Source: Caballeronia sp. BR00000012568055 (GTDB taxonomy: Bacteria; Pseudomonadota; Gammaproteobacteria; Burkholderiales; Burkholderiaceae). Taken from it: a stretch of DNA of 51,897 nucleotides. Each line of letters starts with the position of its first letter. Within the stretch, counting starts at the first letter, position 1. The notes under the pieces were generated by a model. It was not told where the DNA came from, did no database searches, and worked only from the letters and a program-made list of their open reading frames with translations. Positions 6,701-15,123 of this stretch are shown here, piece by piece. The translations under genes and the position numbers were made by a program. The stretch spans positions 34,772 through 86,668 of the forward strand of contig NZ_JAQFVG010000001.1 of NCBI RefSeq assembly GCF_029439455.1. The letters are read 5' to 3'.

Positions 6701-9313
6701 TCATCGAGTCAAGGTCAGCGACGACAGCAGCTTGAGCAAACTCTCCACGTTGACCGGCTTCACGAAGTGATAATCGAAGCCCGCGGATTGCGCACGCAAG
6801 CGGTCTTCGGCCTGACCATAGCCGGTGATCGCAATCAGCAAAGGCGTGCGATCGCCTTTGCGTCGCAGGCGGCGCGCAAGCTCGTATCCGTCGATATCCG
6901 GCAGACCGATATCGAGCAGCGCCACATCGGGTAAAAAGGGCGGCGCGGCATCCAGCGCTTCCGCCGATGAATACGCCACGCGCGCCACATGTCCCTCGGA
7001 TTCGCACAGCATGGCAAGCGAATCGGCGGCATCGCGATTGTCATCGACCACGAGAATGCGCAATGCCTGGCGCGTCTCGGGCGAGGGGGTATCGGACAAG
7101 GCGCGCGCGGAATGCCGCTCATGATGATGCAAACGCGGCAGCCGCACCGTCACCGTGGTGCCGAGTCCCGGCCCCGGACTCTGCACCGCGATGCTTCCCT
7201 TGTGCATCTCAACCAGTTTCTTGACCAGTGACAAGCCGATTCCCAACCCTCCGTTCGATCGGTCCAGCGTGCGTTCGCCCTGCGAAAACAGCTCGAAAAC
7301 CTTCGGCAGCAGATCGGCTGAAATGCCGGTGCCCGTGTCGGCGATGATGACGGCGACCCAGCTATCGTCCGAGTTCACGCTCACGGTAATGCGTCCCTGC
7401 TCGGGCGTGTACTTGCTTGCGTTATTGAGCACGTTGACGAGAATCTGCGAGAGGCGCGTGACATCGCCACAGACGTAGGCGGTGGCATCGGTCACATCGA
7501 CGGCGATATGCTGCGCGCGCGATTCGACCATGCCCGCAATGGCTTCCACCGCGTGATACACGGCAGTGCCAACTAAAATGGGTTCCAGTTGCAGCGCGAT
7601 ACGTCCCTGCGTAATGCGCGACACTTCGAGCAAATCATCGACGATACGCGTCATATGTTCCACCTGCCGGCTCATCAGGCTGATGAGTTCGCGGGTATGC
7701 GTGTGCATCTCGTCGTCTTTCTGCAAGAGCGCAATGGCCGTGCGCAGCGGTGCGAGCGGATTGCGCAACTCATGCGCGAGCATTGCAAGAAACTCGTCCT
7801 TGCGGCGGCCTGCTTCGCGCAGCATCAACTCCATTGATTTGCGGTCCGTAATATCGATCAGGCATCCGATGATACGCAAGGGCTGGCCGTCCTTGCTGCG
7901 TTGAAGCAGCGCGCTGCCTTGCATCCACTGTTCGCCGTGCAGATTCTGCACGCGGAATTCGAACGGGCCGCCGGGTCCCTCGCCTGCCGCGAGACTGCGC
8001 ATATAGCGGTCGAGCGTCGGACTGTCGTCGGGATGCACGCGAGCGAGCGCGGCATCGTAAGTGATGGTTTCGGTGATCTGCGGCTCGCCGCCCGTTTCGA
8101 ACAACAGCGTCCAACTCGGCAATTCGAGCGAGAGAATGTGGATTTTCGCGGCCTGCATCGCGACAGTCAAACGCAGACTGCGTGCTTCGATCGCGGCCTG
8201 CGCTTCGTATTGCAGCGTGACGTCGGTAGTCGTGCCGAACCATTCCTGAAGGTTGCCGTGTTCATCGTAGAGCGGCGCAGCATGCGCCTGCACAATGCGA
8301 TAGTCCTCGTCGCGCCGCTGCATGCGAAAGTTCAGCGTGATCGGCACGCCTTGCTCGATGGCGTCCAGCCATGCGCGATGAATGCGCTCGCGGTCATCGG
8401 GATGAATGAAGTCGAGCCAGCCCCAGCCCGACAGACGTTCGCGCGGCGTGCCCGTAAAGCGCTCCCATTCGCCACCCGAGGGACGAATCTCGCCGGTGGC
8501 ATCCGCCGCCCACACGAGCGCTTCCGTCGATTCCACCAACGCGCGATAACGCCTTTCAGAAAGGCTCAAACGCTCTTCGTCGGCGCGCTGCGTGCTGATG
8601 TCGAAGCTCACGCCATAGACGCGCGTGAGCACGCCATGACGATCGAACTCGGGATGGCCGCGCATGCGCAGCCAGCGCCGCGGCCCCTGATCGCCGTCGA
8701 GCAGCATGAAGTCGAATTCGAACGGACCGCCTTCGCGCAGCGCTTCGGTCAGCTTGCGCTGAAACGGCTCGCGATATTCGGGTGCAACGCGATCCCATAG
8801 TTCGGACAACATCACAGCTTCCGTGCCGGGCGGAAACGAATAAAGCGCCGCGAGTTGCGCGGTCATGCGCACCACGCGCGTCTTCATATCCCATTCCCAC
8901 GCGCCCATACGCGCGCCCGCGAACGCAGCTTTCAGACGGCGCTCGCCGGCTTCGTACATCGCCCAGGCATGGCGGCATTCGTGTATGTCGATGGCGACGC
9001 CGACTGTATCGCTGATCTGGCCTTCTTCGTCGCGGCGGGCCTGCAAATGCAGCGTATGCCAGCGAAACGCGCCATCGGCACGCAGGAGGCGCACATCGAC
9101 ATTGCGCAGCAGCGTGCCGTCGCGCATCTGCCGCAAGGCTTCGAGCACGGGCTGAGTATCGTCGGGATAGATGAAGTCTTTCCAGTGCCGCCCGACGAGT
9201 TCCGGAAAGGGAATGCCGAGGTAACGGCAGGCCCACGGATTGCCGTACTGGATAACGCCGTCGCGCGCGGCGCGCCATACGAACGACGGCAGAAAATGAG
9301 CGGGATCGTGCAT
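6701..9313 (-). CDS. PAS-rich hybrid histidine kinase with C-terminal receiver
   Basis: About 870 residues from the ATG at 9313 (MHDPAHFLPSFVW). A TTG at 9382 would add 23 residues, and neither start has a good ribosome-binding site. There is no transmembrane segment, so this is a cytoplasmic sensor. Four PAS-type domains occupy roughly residues 1-500 (for example YPDDTQ, HPDDRERIH and HPDDSPTLD loops, and an ITDRKSMELM PAC end). The HisKA phosphoacceptor is FLAMLAHELRNPLAPL. HATPase_c follows, with NVLNNASKYTPEQG, DTGTGIS and GLGIGLSLVKK. A receiver closes the protein (ILVVDDNRDAADS, phospho-Asp in VALLDIGLPDIDG, Lys in FVKPVN). No DNA-binding output. The signal is unknown; PAS domains could hold haem, flavin or a small ligand. 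Confidence 0.9.
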   Translation of the reverse strand: MHDPAHFLPSFVWRAARDGVIQYGNPWACRYLGIPFPELVGRHWKDFIYPDDTQPVLEALRQMRDGTLLRNVDVRLLRADGAFRWHTLHLQARRDEEGQISDTVGVAIDIHECRHAWAMYEAGERRLKAAFAGARMGAWEWDMKTRVVRMTAQLAALYSFPPGTEAVMLSELWDRVAPEYREPFQRKLTEALREGGPFEFDFMLLDGDQGPRRWLRMRGHPEFDRHGVLTRVYGVSFDISTQRADEERLSLSERRYRALVESTEALVWAADATGEIRPSGGEWERFTGTPRERLSGWGWLDFIHPDDRERIHRAWLDAIEQGVPITLNFRMQRRDEDYRIVQAHAAPLYDEHGNLQEWFGTTTDVTLQYEAQAAIEARSLRLTVAMQAAKIHILSLELPSWTLLFETGGEPQITETITYDAALARVHPDDSPTLDRYMRSLAAGEGPGGPFEFRVQNLHGEQWMQGSALLQRSKDGQPLRIIGCLIDITDRKSMELMLREAGRRKDEFLAMLAHELRNPLAPLRTAIALLQKDDEMHTHTRELISLMSRQVEHMTRIVDDLLEVSRITQGRIALQLEPILVGTAVYHAVEAIAGMVESRAQHIAVDVTDATAYVCGDVTRLSQILVNVLNNASKYTPEQGRITVSVNSDDSWVAVIIADTGTGISADLLPKVFELFSQGERTLDRSNGGLGIGLSLVKKLVEMHKGSIAVQSPGPGLGTTVTVRLPRLHHHERHSARALSDTPSPETRQALRILVVDDNRDAADSLAMLCESEGHVARVAYSSAEALDAAPPFLPDVALLDIGLPDIDGYELARRLRRKGDRTPLLIAITGYGQAEDRLRAQSAGFDYHFVKPVNVESLLKLLSSLTLTR

Positions 9314-9439
9314 GAGCGATTGTTGATGCGCTTGCCGCGTGTTGACCAGGATCACGAATAGCTTAGGGATACCGTACAACAAAAGTTATCAGGCGAAACT
9401 ATGTTCTACGACATTTCCGCCGTGGCAGCGGAAAGACTT

Positions 9440-9462
9440 GCCGATGATTGTGGATCATCGGC
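9440..9462. other. 9-bp hairpin downstream of the 57-residue ORF
   Basis: A perfect stem, GCCGATGAT (9440-9448) with ATCATCGGC (9454-9462), and loop TGTGG. It lies 45 bases beyond the stop of the small minus-strand ORF at 9507-9680 and upstream of the hybrid kinase. Neither side carries a T-run, so it may be an mRNA end or processing structure instead of a classical terminator. Confidence 0.4.
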
Positions 9463-9506
9463 ATAAAAACGAACGCGCGGTCGAAATATCTTTTCACGTG
9501 TCGCAC

Positions 9507-9680
9507 TTAGCCTGCTTCACCTACATCCTTTGGGTTTGGAAGCTTTTCGCCCTTGTTTTCAGGGGTTTTCGGCTCGTTCGTCAGCGATTGTTTCTGTTCT
9601 TCAGTCAGCCGGCGATCCGCCATATTCAGGTCATCGGGCGTTTGCTTCGGCGGCGTGGGACGATCGTTTTGCTCGGCCAT
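9507..9680 (-). CDS. small hydrophilic hypothetical protein, 57 residues
   Basis: The ATG at 9680 is preceded by GAGGAGCGCCGAC, a near-perfect Shine-Dalgarno at normal spacing. The product starts MAEQNDRPTPPKQTPDD and ends PNPKDVGEAG. It is charged, rich in Pro, Lys, Glu and Gln, has no cysteine and no hydrophobic segment, and is probably disordered. No family is recognised. The strong ribosome-binding site and coding-like composition are the support. Its neighbours are the kinase gene downstream and the GntP permease upstream on the same strand, 89 bp away. A transcript from the permease could extend into it. Confidence 0.6.
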   Translation of the reverse strand: MAEQNDRPTPPKQTPDDLNMADRRLTEEQKQSLTNEPKTPENKGEKLPNPKDVGEAG

Positions 9681-9769
9681 GTCGGCGCTCCTCGGTGTTG
9701 TCGATTTCGATAAAGACGCACGACATGTGCCACTGCTTAGCGGGGCGCGATCACATCAACTCAGCATGT

Positions 9770-11155
9770 TCAACTCAGTACGTTCCATAGCACGAGCGTG
9801 AGCACCAGTCCCACCACCGACACGATGGTCTGCAATACCGACCACACCGCGACCGTTTGCTTGAGCTTGAGGCCGAAGTATTCGCGCACCATCCAGAAAC
9901 CCGCGTCGTTGACGTGGCAGAAGAACACCGAACCTGCGCCGATAGCCAGCGCCATCAGCGAGTTATGCGACGCCGACAAGCCGCCTACCACCGGCGCGAC
10001 GATGCCCGCCGTGGTGGTCGTCGCGACCGTGGCCGAGCCGGTCGCCTGACGCAATGCGACCGCTATCAGCCATGCAAGCAGGATCAGCGGCATATGCGAC
10101 CCGACCGCGATTTTGCCGATCGTCGCGCTGATGCCTGCATTCACGAGCATCTGCTTGAGTCCGCCGCCCGCGCCGATGGTCAGCAGCAGCGCCGCGATCG
10201 GCGGCAGGCTCTTGCGCAAAATGCCGCCCACGCGATCACGCGCCATACCGCGCGACCAGCCGAGCATGACGATGGCGAACAGCACCGTCAGCGCCAGTGC
10301 AATCAGCGGTTCGCCGACGAAATCGAGCACGTCGTACGCGAGCGATTCTTTGTTCAGCGCGAGCTTGGCGACCGTGCGGCCAAGCATCATCACGACGGGC
10401 AAGAGAATAGTGATGAGCGAGATCGCGAAACCCGGCTGCGAAGTGCTGTCCCCATGCTCGCTGAAGAGCTTGCCCATTTCCTCCGGCTCTTCCACATGCA
10501 GGCGCTTCGAAATGAACGCGCCGTAGATCGGGCCGGCCAGCACGACGGCCGGCAATGCGACGATCAGGCCGAGGCCGAGCGTGAGACCTAGATCGGCATG
10601 CAGCGCGCTGACGGCAATCAGCGGTCCCGGATGCGGCGGCAGCAGCGCATGCAGCGTCGTCATCCCAGCCAGCGCAGGGATTGCTATACGCAGAATCGGC
10701 TGCTTCGAGCGGCGCGCCATCACGAAGATGATCGGCACCATCATGACGAGGCCGACTTCGAAGAACAGCGGCAGGCCGACGATGATCGCGACCAGCGCCA
10801 TCATCCACGGCAGACGTTTGGGCGTGGAGTGGTCGAGTAGGGTGGTGACGAGCCGGTCGGCCGCGCCGGATTCGGCCATCAGCGCACCGAGCATCGCCCC
10901 CAGCGCAATGATGATGCCGACATCGCCGAGTAATGCGCCCGCGCCCTTGCTGAAGGCCTGCGCGATCGCGTCCAACGGCTGATGCGCGGCGAAACCCGCC
11001 GCAAAGGTGCCGACGAGGATGGAGAGAAACGGCGCAAGCTTGAGCACGCCAATCGCAATGATGATGACGGCGAGACCGAGTGCGCAGGCGATCAAAAGCT
11101 GAGTGTCGTGGCCGGACCACGGGACGAGCGTTGCTGAATTCACGTTGGGATTCAC
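9770..11155 (-). CDS. GntP-family gluconate:H+ symporter-like permease
   Basis: A protein of 461 residues with about twelve to fourteen hydrophobic helices. The start is GTG at 11155, with AAGGT five bases upstream. Family features are the conserved glycine- and proline-rich stretches GALLGDVGIIIALGAMLGALM, MSESGGA-like MAESGAADRLV, HALLPPHPGPL and RQATGSATVATTTTAGI, plus CHVNDAGFWMV near the C-terminus. Members (GntT, GntP, DsdX, IdnT) carry gluconate, idonate, fructuronate or D-serine into the cytoplasm with a proton. No gluconate kinase or GntR gene adjoins it, so the substrate stays open. It stands alone between two small ORFs. Confidence 0.92.
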   Translation of the reverse strand: MNPNVNSATLVPWSGHDTQLLIACALGLAVIIIAIGVLKLAPFLSILVGTFAAGFAAHQPLDAIAQAFSKGAGALLGDVGIIIALGAMLGALMAESGAADRLVTTLLDHSTPKRLPWMMALVAIIVGLPLFFEVGLVMMVPIIFVMARRSKQPILRIAIPALAGMTTLHALLPPHPGPLIAVSALHADLGLTLGLGLIVALPAVVLAGPIYGAFISKRLHVEEPEEMGKLFSEHGDSTSQPGFAISLITILLPVVMMLGRTVAKLALNKESLAYDVLDFVGEPLIALALTVLFAIVMLGWSRGMARDRVGGILRKSLPPIAALLLTIGAGGGLKQMLVNAGISATIGKIAVGSHMPLILLAWLIAVALRQATGSATVATTTTAGIVAPVVGGLSASHNSLMALAIGAGSVFFCHVNDAGFWMVREYFGLKLKQTVAVWSVLQTIVSVVGLVLTLVLWNVLS

Positions 11156-11376
11156 GTTGACCTTGTGCTGATGCGATTACGGATTACTTTCGTTTTGCAT
11201 GCGTGCTTTGCGTGTCGCTGCGACAGGCGTGGCGAGGCATGCCGGGCGTGAAGCCCCGTCGTAATAGCAGATTTTCAGGATACGCGCAAAGAACGCGAGG
11301 ACTGACGCGTACGCAAGGCATGGCATTTTGCTTGTCGCATGCCGCGTGCAGACGCGAATGGAGCGAAAGGAGGGGA

Positions 11377-11673
11377 TCAGGCGGCGGCTTGAGTCGAAGC
11401 GGTTGGTTTGCTCGCGTCGCTTCGGTCCAGCAGATCGAGCAGGCGCAGCACGCGCGCGCGTTGCGTGGCGACGAGATCGCTTTCATCGGCGAGTGCGCCC
11501 AAACGCCTGCGCCAGTACGACTGATCGAGACAGCCGAGCGGCGCGGGATCATTCGATTTGGCGAATGCCGTGATCATGTGCTCGAGATGGTCGAGTTGTG
11601 CGTCGGCGGCGCGCGCAGGCTTGAGCGATGCCCGTGCTGCCGCCGAGGCTTGTAAGGATTTCGGCTTTCTCAT
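11377..11673 (-). CDS. hypothetical protein, 98 residues
   Basis: The reading frame starts MRKPKSLQASAAARASLKP and ends PTASTQAAA. It has a basic N-terminus and a helical middle with regular leucines (LDHLEHMITAFAKS, RVLRLLDLLDRSD) and a central APLGCLDQSYWRRRLGAL. It reads like a soluble two- or three-helix protein and has no known domain. Composition and codon use fit the rest of the window. The ribosome-binding site is weak (GGGGC before the ATG). It is 221 bp upstream of the GntP gene on the same strand. No function can be proposed. Confidence 0.6.
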   Translation of the reverse strand: MRKPKSLQASAAARASLKPARAADAQLDHLEHMITAFAKSNDPAPLGCLDQSYWRRRLGALADESDLVATQRARVLRLLDLLDRSDASKPTASTQAAA

Positions 11674-11769
11674 GTCTGCTTGCCCCGATGCATCGAACTG
11701 TCTGGTCTGGTGTTTTTCCTTGTCCGGCCGCGTGCTTTCTTGCGCGGGGAAGGCAAGGAGTCGGCCTGA

Positions 11770-11814
11770 CCGGGGCGCGTTGGCAGGAATCGCCGACCTG
11801 ACAACGCGCCCCGG
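11770..11814. other. 13-bp GC-rich inverted repeat (large hairpin)
   Basis: CCGGGGCGCGTTG (11770-11782) is perfectly complementary to CAACGCGCCCCGG (11802-11814), with a 19-base loop. CCTGAC occurs both just before the left arm (11765-11770) and inside the loop. No T-run follows on either strand. It could be a structured RNA, an mRNA 3' end or a protein-binding dyad. Confidence 0.5.
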
Positions 11815-12015
11815 AACATGCCGCTCCTTACCCTAAACAATAACGTCGCCGATTCGCGCGACTTGACCGTGCGTCTCAGATTTTTAAGCTTCAGGCTTTG
11901 GTGGCGCAGGACGAGTCGAGCGCACGAAAGCGTTTGGTGCGCGTCACGCTATACCGTTGTTTACGGTCTGCTGGCGGAGAACTTGACGCGGTTTTAATTT
12001 CAAATTGCTTACGCA

Positions 12016-12168
12016 TTATTCGATTCGGACGCCCGCGGCCAGGAAAATCAGCACGGCCAGCCACACGCGGACTCGGGCAGCAAGGCGATCAGCAAAACGG
12101 TCAATACGATCGGATCGAGACCGCCGGTGACTAAAACACTTTGCTATCCGAAATGAGGAATAAATCAC
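12016..12168 (-). CDS. possible 50-residue membrane peptide (uncertain)
   Basis: From GTG at 12168 a frame runs 50 codons to TAA at 12016. The N-terminal half is rich in Arg, and the C-terminus carries one hydrophobic segment, VWLAVLIFLAAGVRIE. The GTG overlaps the TGA stop of the preceding small frame (GTGA). In another frame the same DNA encodes a second hydrophobic run, LDPIVLTVLLIALLPE. The alternative reading is therefore a frameshifted remnant of a longer membrane protein. No ribosome-binding site apart from the coupling. Low certainty. Confidence 0.25.
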   Translation of the reverse strand: MIYSSFRIAKCFSHRRSRSDRIDRFADRLAARVRVWLAVLIFLAAGVRIE

Positions 12169-12251
12169 GCCGCGCAAAGCTCGCCAATCGACAAGCGCAT
12201 AAAGCGCTGGCCATCGAGTGATTTTCCTTTAGCGTTTTCAAGGGTTGCCAT
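12165..12251 (-). CDS. possible 28-residue micro-ORF (uncertain)
   Basis: The ATG at 12251 has GAGG nine bases upstream. The peptide starts MATLENAKGKSLDG and ends SIGELCAA. It could be a real micro-protein, a leader peptide, or the truncated start of a lost gene. No family recognised. Its stop overlaps the next small frame. Confidence 0.25.
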   Translation of the reverse strand: MATLENAKGKSLDGQRFMRLSIGELCAA

Positions 12252-12349
12252 TTCGCTAAACCTCGTGCCATGCTTCGCCCAGCTTAAAAAATAAAACAAT
12301 GAAGCTCGAGCGAGACCAGTCCGGTTCTTCACCCTTGGAAGGAGTGAGC

Positions 12350-13957
12350 ATGATCGAACTGTCAGGGCATCGTGCAGCGCGGCACGTTCTAAGCGCGTGG
12401 CTGTTGATCGCCACCAGCAGCGTGGCTTTAGCCGATTCGCAAACCACAAATAAACTGCTTGCGCCGCCTAGCATTTTATATGGAGACTTATTCGTCGCAG
12501 TTCAGACCGCGCAGATCTATCCCGATCAAAAGACCTTTGTCGATGCAACGCCTAAGATGGACCCCGCGCAGATCGTGGCGCTTTACGATCAGGCCAAGCT
12601 GAATCCCGGCTTCTCGCTGTCCAACTTTGTCGCGACTTACTTTACGCCGCCGACCGATCAGGTCATCACGCCGCCGCCGAATCAAAGCCTGCGCGATCAT
12701 ATCGACTGGTTATGGCCCGAACTGACTCGTAACAGCACACCGGGCACGGTGCCGCAATACAGCTCGCTTATTGCCATGCCCAAGCCGTATGTCGTACCGG
12801 GCGGGCGCTTTCGCGAAGGCTACTACTGGGATACGTATTTCACCATGCTCGGTCTGCAAGAGGCCGGCCGCGAAGATCTCGTTGACGATATGCTCGATAA
12901 CTTCGCTTACCTGATCGATACCATCGGTCATATTCCGAACGGCAATCGAACTTACTATGTCAGCCGTTCGCAGCCGCCGTTCTTTTCTTATATGGTGGAA
13001 CTGGCCGCCCAGAAAGAGGGTGGGCGCGTGTATCAAAAGTATCTGCCGCAATTGCGCCGCGAATATCGCTATTGGATGAAAGGCGCGGACAGGCTGCAAG
13101 CAGGCGATGCCGCGCGCAATGTCGTGAAATTGCCCGATGGCACGGTGCTTAATCGCTATTGGGACGAGCGTGATGCGCCGCGCGACGAGTCGTATCTGGA
13201 AGATGTGCAAACGGCCGCGTCGGTCAAGGATCGGCCTGCTAACGAGGTGTATCGCGATCTTCGTGCTGCGGCTGAAAGCGGCTGGGATTTCAGTTCGCGC
13301 TGGTTCGGTGACAATCAAACGCTTGCGACCATTCGCACGACCGCGATCGTTCCCGTTGATCTGAACAGTCTGATGTTCCATCTGGAAACCACCATTGCAA
13401 TCGGCTGCGGACAAGCACGTGATTTCGGCTGCGTGACGGACTTTATTCAAAAGGCGGCTAAGCGCGCAATCGGTATCAACAAATATCTTTGGAATAAAAA
13501 CGGCTATTACGGCGACTACGACTGGAAGCTCGCGCAGCCGCGAAATAATCCTTCTGCAGCGATGCTTTATCCATTGTTCGCCGGAGCCGCGTGGCCCGAT
13601 CGCGCTCTGACGACGGCGCGAACGGTAGAGTCGTTATTGCTCAAGCCCGGCGGTCTGACGACTACCACGGTCAACACGACTCAGCAGTGGGATGCGCCCA
13701 ACGGCTGGGCACCGCTGCACTGGATCGCTGTGCAAAGTCTGCGGCGCTATGGCCGCGCCGATCTCGCGCAAAAGATCGGTACGCGGTTTCTTAGCGACGT
13801 GAATCACGTTTATGCGACCGAGCAAAAGCTCGTGGAGAAATACGTGGTGGAAGGGTCGGGCACGGGCGGCGGAGGCGGTGGGGAATATCCGTTGCAGGAC
13901 GGCTTTGGATGGACAAATGGCGTGACGCTTCGCTTGCTGGATTTATACGGGCAATAA
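12350..13957 (+). CDS. treA: periplasmic alpha,alpha-trehalase, GH37
   Basis: A protein of 535 residues. The start at 12350 has AAGGAG seven bases upstream; a frame from 12299 is longer but lacks this signal. Residues 1-28 ([19 protein letters not shown]...ALA) form a signal peptide, so the enzyme acts in the periplasm. It opens [17 protein letters not shown], then has trehalase signature 1, [15 protein letters not shown] (about residues 150-164), and signature 2, [13 protein letters not shown]. It ends with the glycine-rich [20 protein letters not shown] region. It hydrolyses trehalose to two glucoses. Length is close to E. coli TreA. It is a single gene closed by a strong terminator. Confidence 0.96.
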   Translation: MIELSGHRAARHVLSAWLLIATSSVALADSQTTNKLLAPPSILYGDLFVAVQTAQIYPDQKTFVDATPKMDPAQIVALYDQAKLNPGFSLSNFVATYFTPPTDQVITPPPNQSLRDHIDWLWPELTRNSTPGTVPQYSSLIAMPKPYVVPGGRFREGYYWDTYFTMLGLQEAGREDLVDDMLDNFAYLIDTIGHIPNGNRTYYVSRSQPPFFSYMVELAAQKEGGRVYQKYLPQLRREYRYWMKGADRLQAGDAARNVVKLPDGTVLNRYWDERDAPRDESYLEDVQTAASVKDRPANEVYRDLRAAAESGWDFSSRWFGDNQTLATIRTTAIVPVDLNSLMFHLETTIAIGCGQARDFGCVTDFIQKAAKRAIGINKYLWNKNGYYGDYDWKLAQPRNNPSAAMLYPLFAGAAWPDRALTTARTVESLLLKPGGLTTTTVNTTQQWDAPNGWAPLHWIAVQSLRRYGRADLAQKIGTRFLSDVNHVYATEQKLVEKYVVEGSGTGGGGGGEYPLQDGFGWTNGVTLRLLDLYGQ

Positions 13958-13964
13958 GATGGAG

Positions 13965-13996
13965 CGGGCCGCGGTTTACCGCGGCCCGTCATTTTT
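13965..13996 (+). terminator. intrinsic terminator of treA
   Basis: A perfect 10-bp stem, CGGGCCGCGG (13965-13974) with CCGCGGCCCG (13979-13988), loop TTTA, then TCATTTTTC. It starts eight bases after the treA stop. Confidence 0.9.
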
Positions 13997-13997
13997 C

Positions 13998-14234
13998 TTA
14001 GGCTTTATTCGCTAAACGTTGCTTGCGATACTCCTTAACCGGTAAGCCACCCCAGCCCCAGTTTTCCAAGTCAACTTCTTCGATCACGACGAAAGTAGCG
14101 TCAAGCGGTTTGTTGAGCACGTCGAGCAGAACACGACTCACACCTTCGATGAGTCGCGCCTTTTCATCGGGCGTGATGGCGCTCGTTCCCGGTTGGGTTC
14201 CTTCGCGCGTCACTTGAATCGTTACGATAGGCAT
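13998..14234 (-). CDS. 4-oxalocrotonate tautomerase-family protein
   Basis: A protein of 78 residues. After removal of Met the N-terminus is Pro (MPIVTIQVTREG), the catalytic base of the tautomerase superfamily. ITPDEKARLIEGVSRVLLDVL and TFVVIEEVDLENWGWGGLPV fit the beta-alpha-beta fold and the C-terminal loop. Such enzymes interconvert enol and keto acids in aromatic catabolism, but many orphan members have no known substrate. GGAG lies seven bases before the ATG. It starts 15 bp after the stop of the SDR gene on the same strand, so the two form an operon. Confidence 0.93.
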   Translation of the reverse strand: MPIVTIQVTREGTQPGTSAITPDEKARLIEGVSRVLLDVLNKPLDATFVVIEEVDLENWGWGGLPVKEYRKQRLANKA

Positions 14235-14249
14235 GGTGATCTCCGTGGC

Positions 14250-14960
14250 TTAGTGTCCCGCAATCTGACCACCATCGACATGTAGAATCTCGCCCGTCAC
14301 AAAAGGCGCGGAATCGAGATACAGCACCGCATTAACGATATCGCTCATGTCGCCCATATGACCGACAGGATGCAGTGTGCCAAGCGCTTCGTGCGTTTCT
14401 GGTGCGTGCATCGGCGACTTGATGATGCCCGGCGATACTGCGTTCGCGCGAATACCCGCTTTGGCGTATTCGATTGCAAGCGAACGCGTTGCGGCATTCA
14501 AGCCGCCCTTGCTAAGCGAGGCAAGCACGGAAGGCACACCGCTGACGGCACGATCGGCCAGTGTCGTCGTGATGCTGACGATATGGCCGCTCTTGTTCTT
14601 CTCCATCTCCGCAATGGCAAGCTGCGTGATATGAAAGAAGCCGTTCACATTGACATTCAGGATGGCTTGATAATCTTCCTGTGAATACTGCGTAAAAGGC
14701 TTGGCGATAAAAATGCCCGCATTATTGACCAACGTATCGATACGGCCGAAGCGCGAGATAGCTTGTTCGACTACGCGTTGTGCCGTGGCGCGATCACCGA
14801 TATCGCCAGCGATCGCGAGCACGTTGGGATCATCGGCTTGCGTAATCGAGCGTGCCGTTGCGACGACACGATAGTCCTTTGCGCGAAACCCTTTGACGAT
14901 TTCCGCGCCAATGCCTTGCGAAGCGCCGGTGACGATGACGACTTTTTGTGCGTTGCTCAT
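14250..14960 (-). CDS. SDR-family protein lacking the catalytic Tyr
   Basis: A protein of 236 residues with a classical Rossmann start, VVIVTGASQGIGAEI (about residues 7-21), the NNAG motif in VNNAGIFIAKPF, and the C-terminal VTGEILHVDGGQIAGH. The active-site YxxxK is altered. The Lys is in VLASLSKGGLN, but the position four before it is Ala (codon GCC), and the usual Ser is replaced by Thr (SITTTLAD). It therefore probably binds NAD(P) but may not act as an ordinary dehydrogenase. GAGG lies seven bases before the ATG. It is first in the operon with the tautomerase and divergent from the haloacid dehalogenase gene. Confidence 0.92.
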   Translation of the reverse strand: MSNAQKVVIVTGASQGIGAEIVKGFRAKDYRVVATARSITQADDPNVLAIAGDIGDRATAQRVVEQAISRFGRIDTLVNNAGIFIAKPFTQYSQEDYQAILNVNVNGFFHITQLAIAEMEKNKSGHIVSITTTLADRAVSGVPSVLASLSKGGLNAATRSLAIEYAKAGIRANAVSPGIIKSPMHAPETHEALGTLHPVGHMGDMSDIVNAVLYLDSAPFVTGEILHVDGGQIAGH

Positions 14961-15123
14961 GATGAACCTCGATAAATGGGTGTTGACTGGCGCTCAATGT
15001 AGGCGCATCGAGGCTGCTTGCGTACACCCGCCGTGGACTATCAGTTTTGCGTCGCAGGAACAAATGAAAGCGTTAGTCGCTAAACTGCGGCATGGCTTAG
15101 GCTTAACGAACGGGAGACGCGTC

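Larger units (their letters stand above)
11674..12349. other. 676-bp stretch without a confident gene
   Basis: It holds a long GC-rich hairpin (11770-11814), a possible pair of very short minus-strand ORFs (12251-12165 and 12168-12016), and the A/T-rich leader of the trehalase gene. The rest shows no long frame with coding character on either strand. The hairpin and the small ORFs are listed separately. Confidence 0.6.

Noticed and set aside
11898..12134. Plus-strand 78-codon frame in the 676-bp gap
   Set aside because: No ribosome-binding site, no recognisable pattern, and it covers the region with hydrophobic minus-strand coding character.
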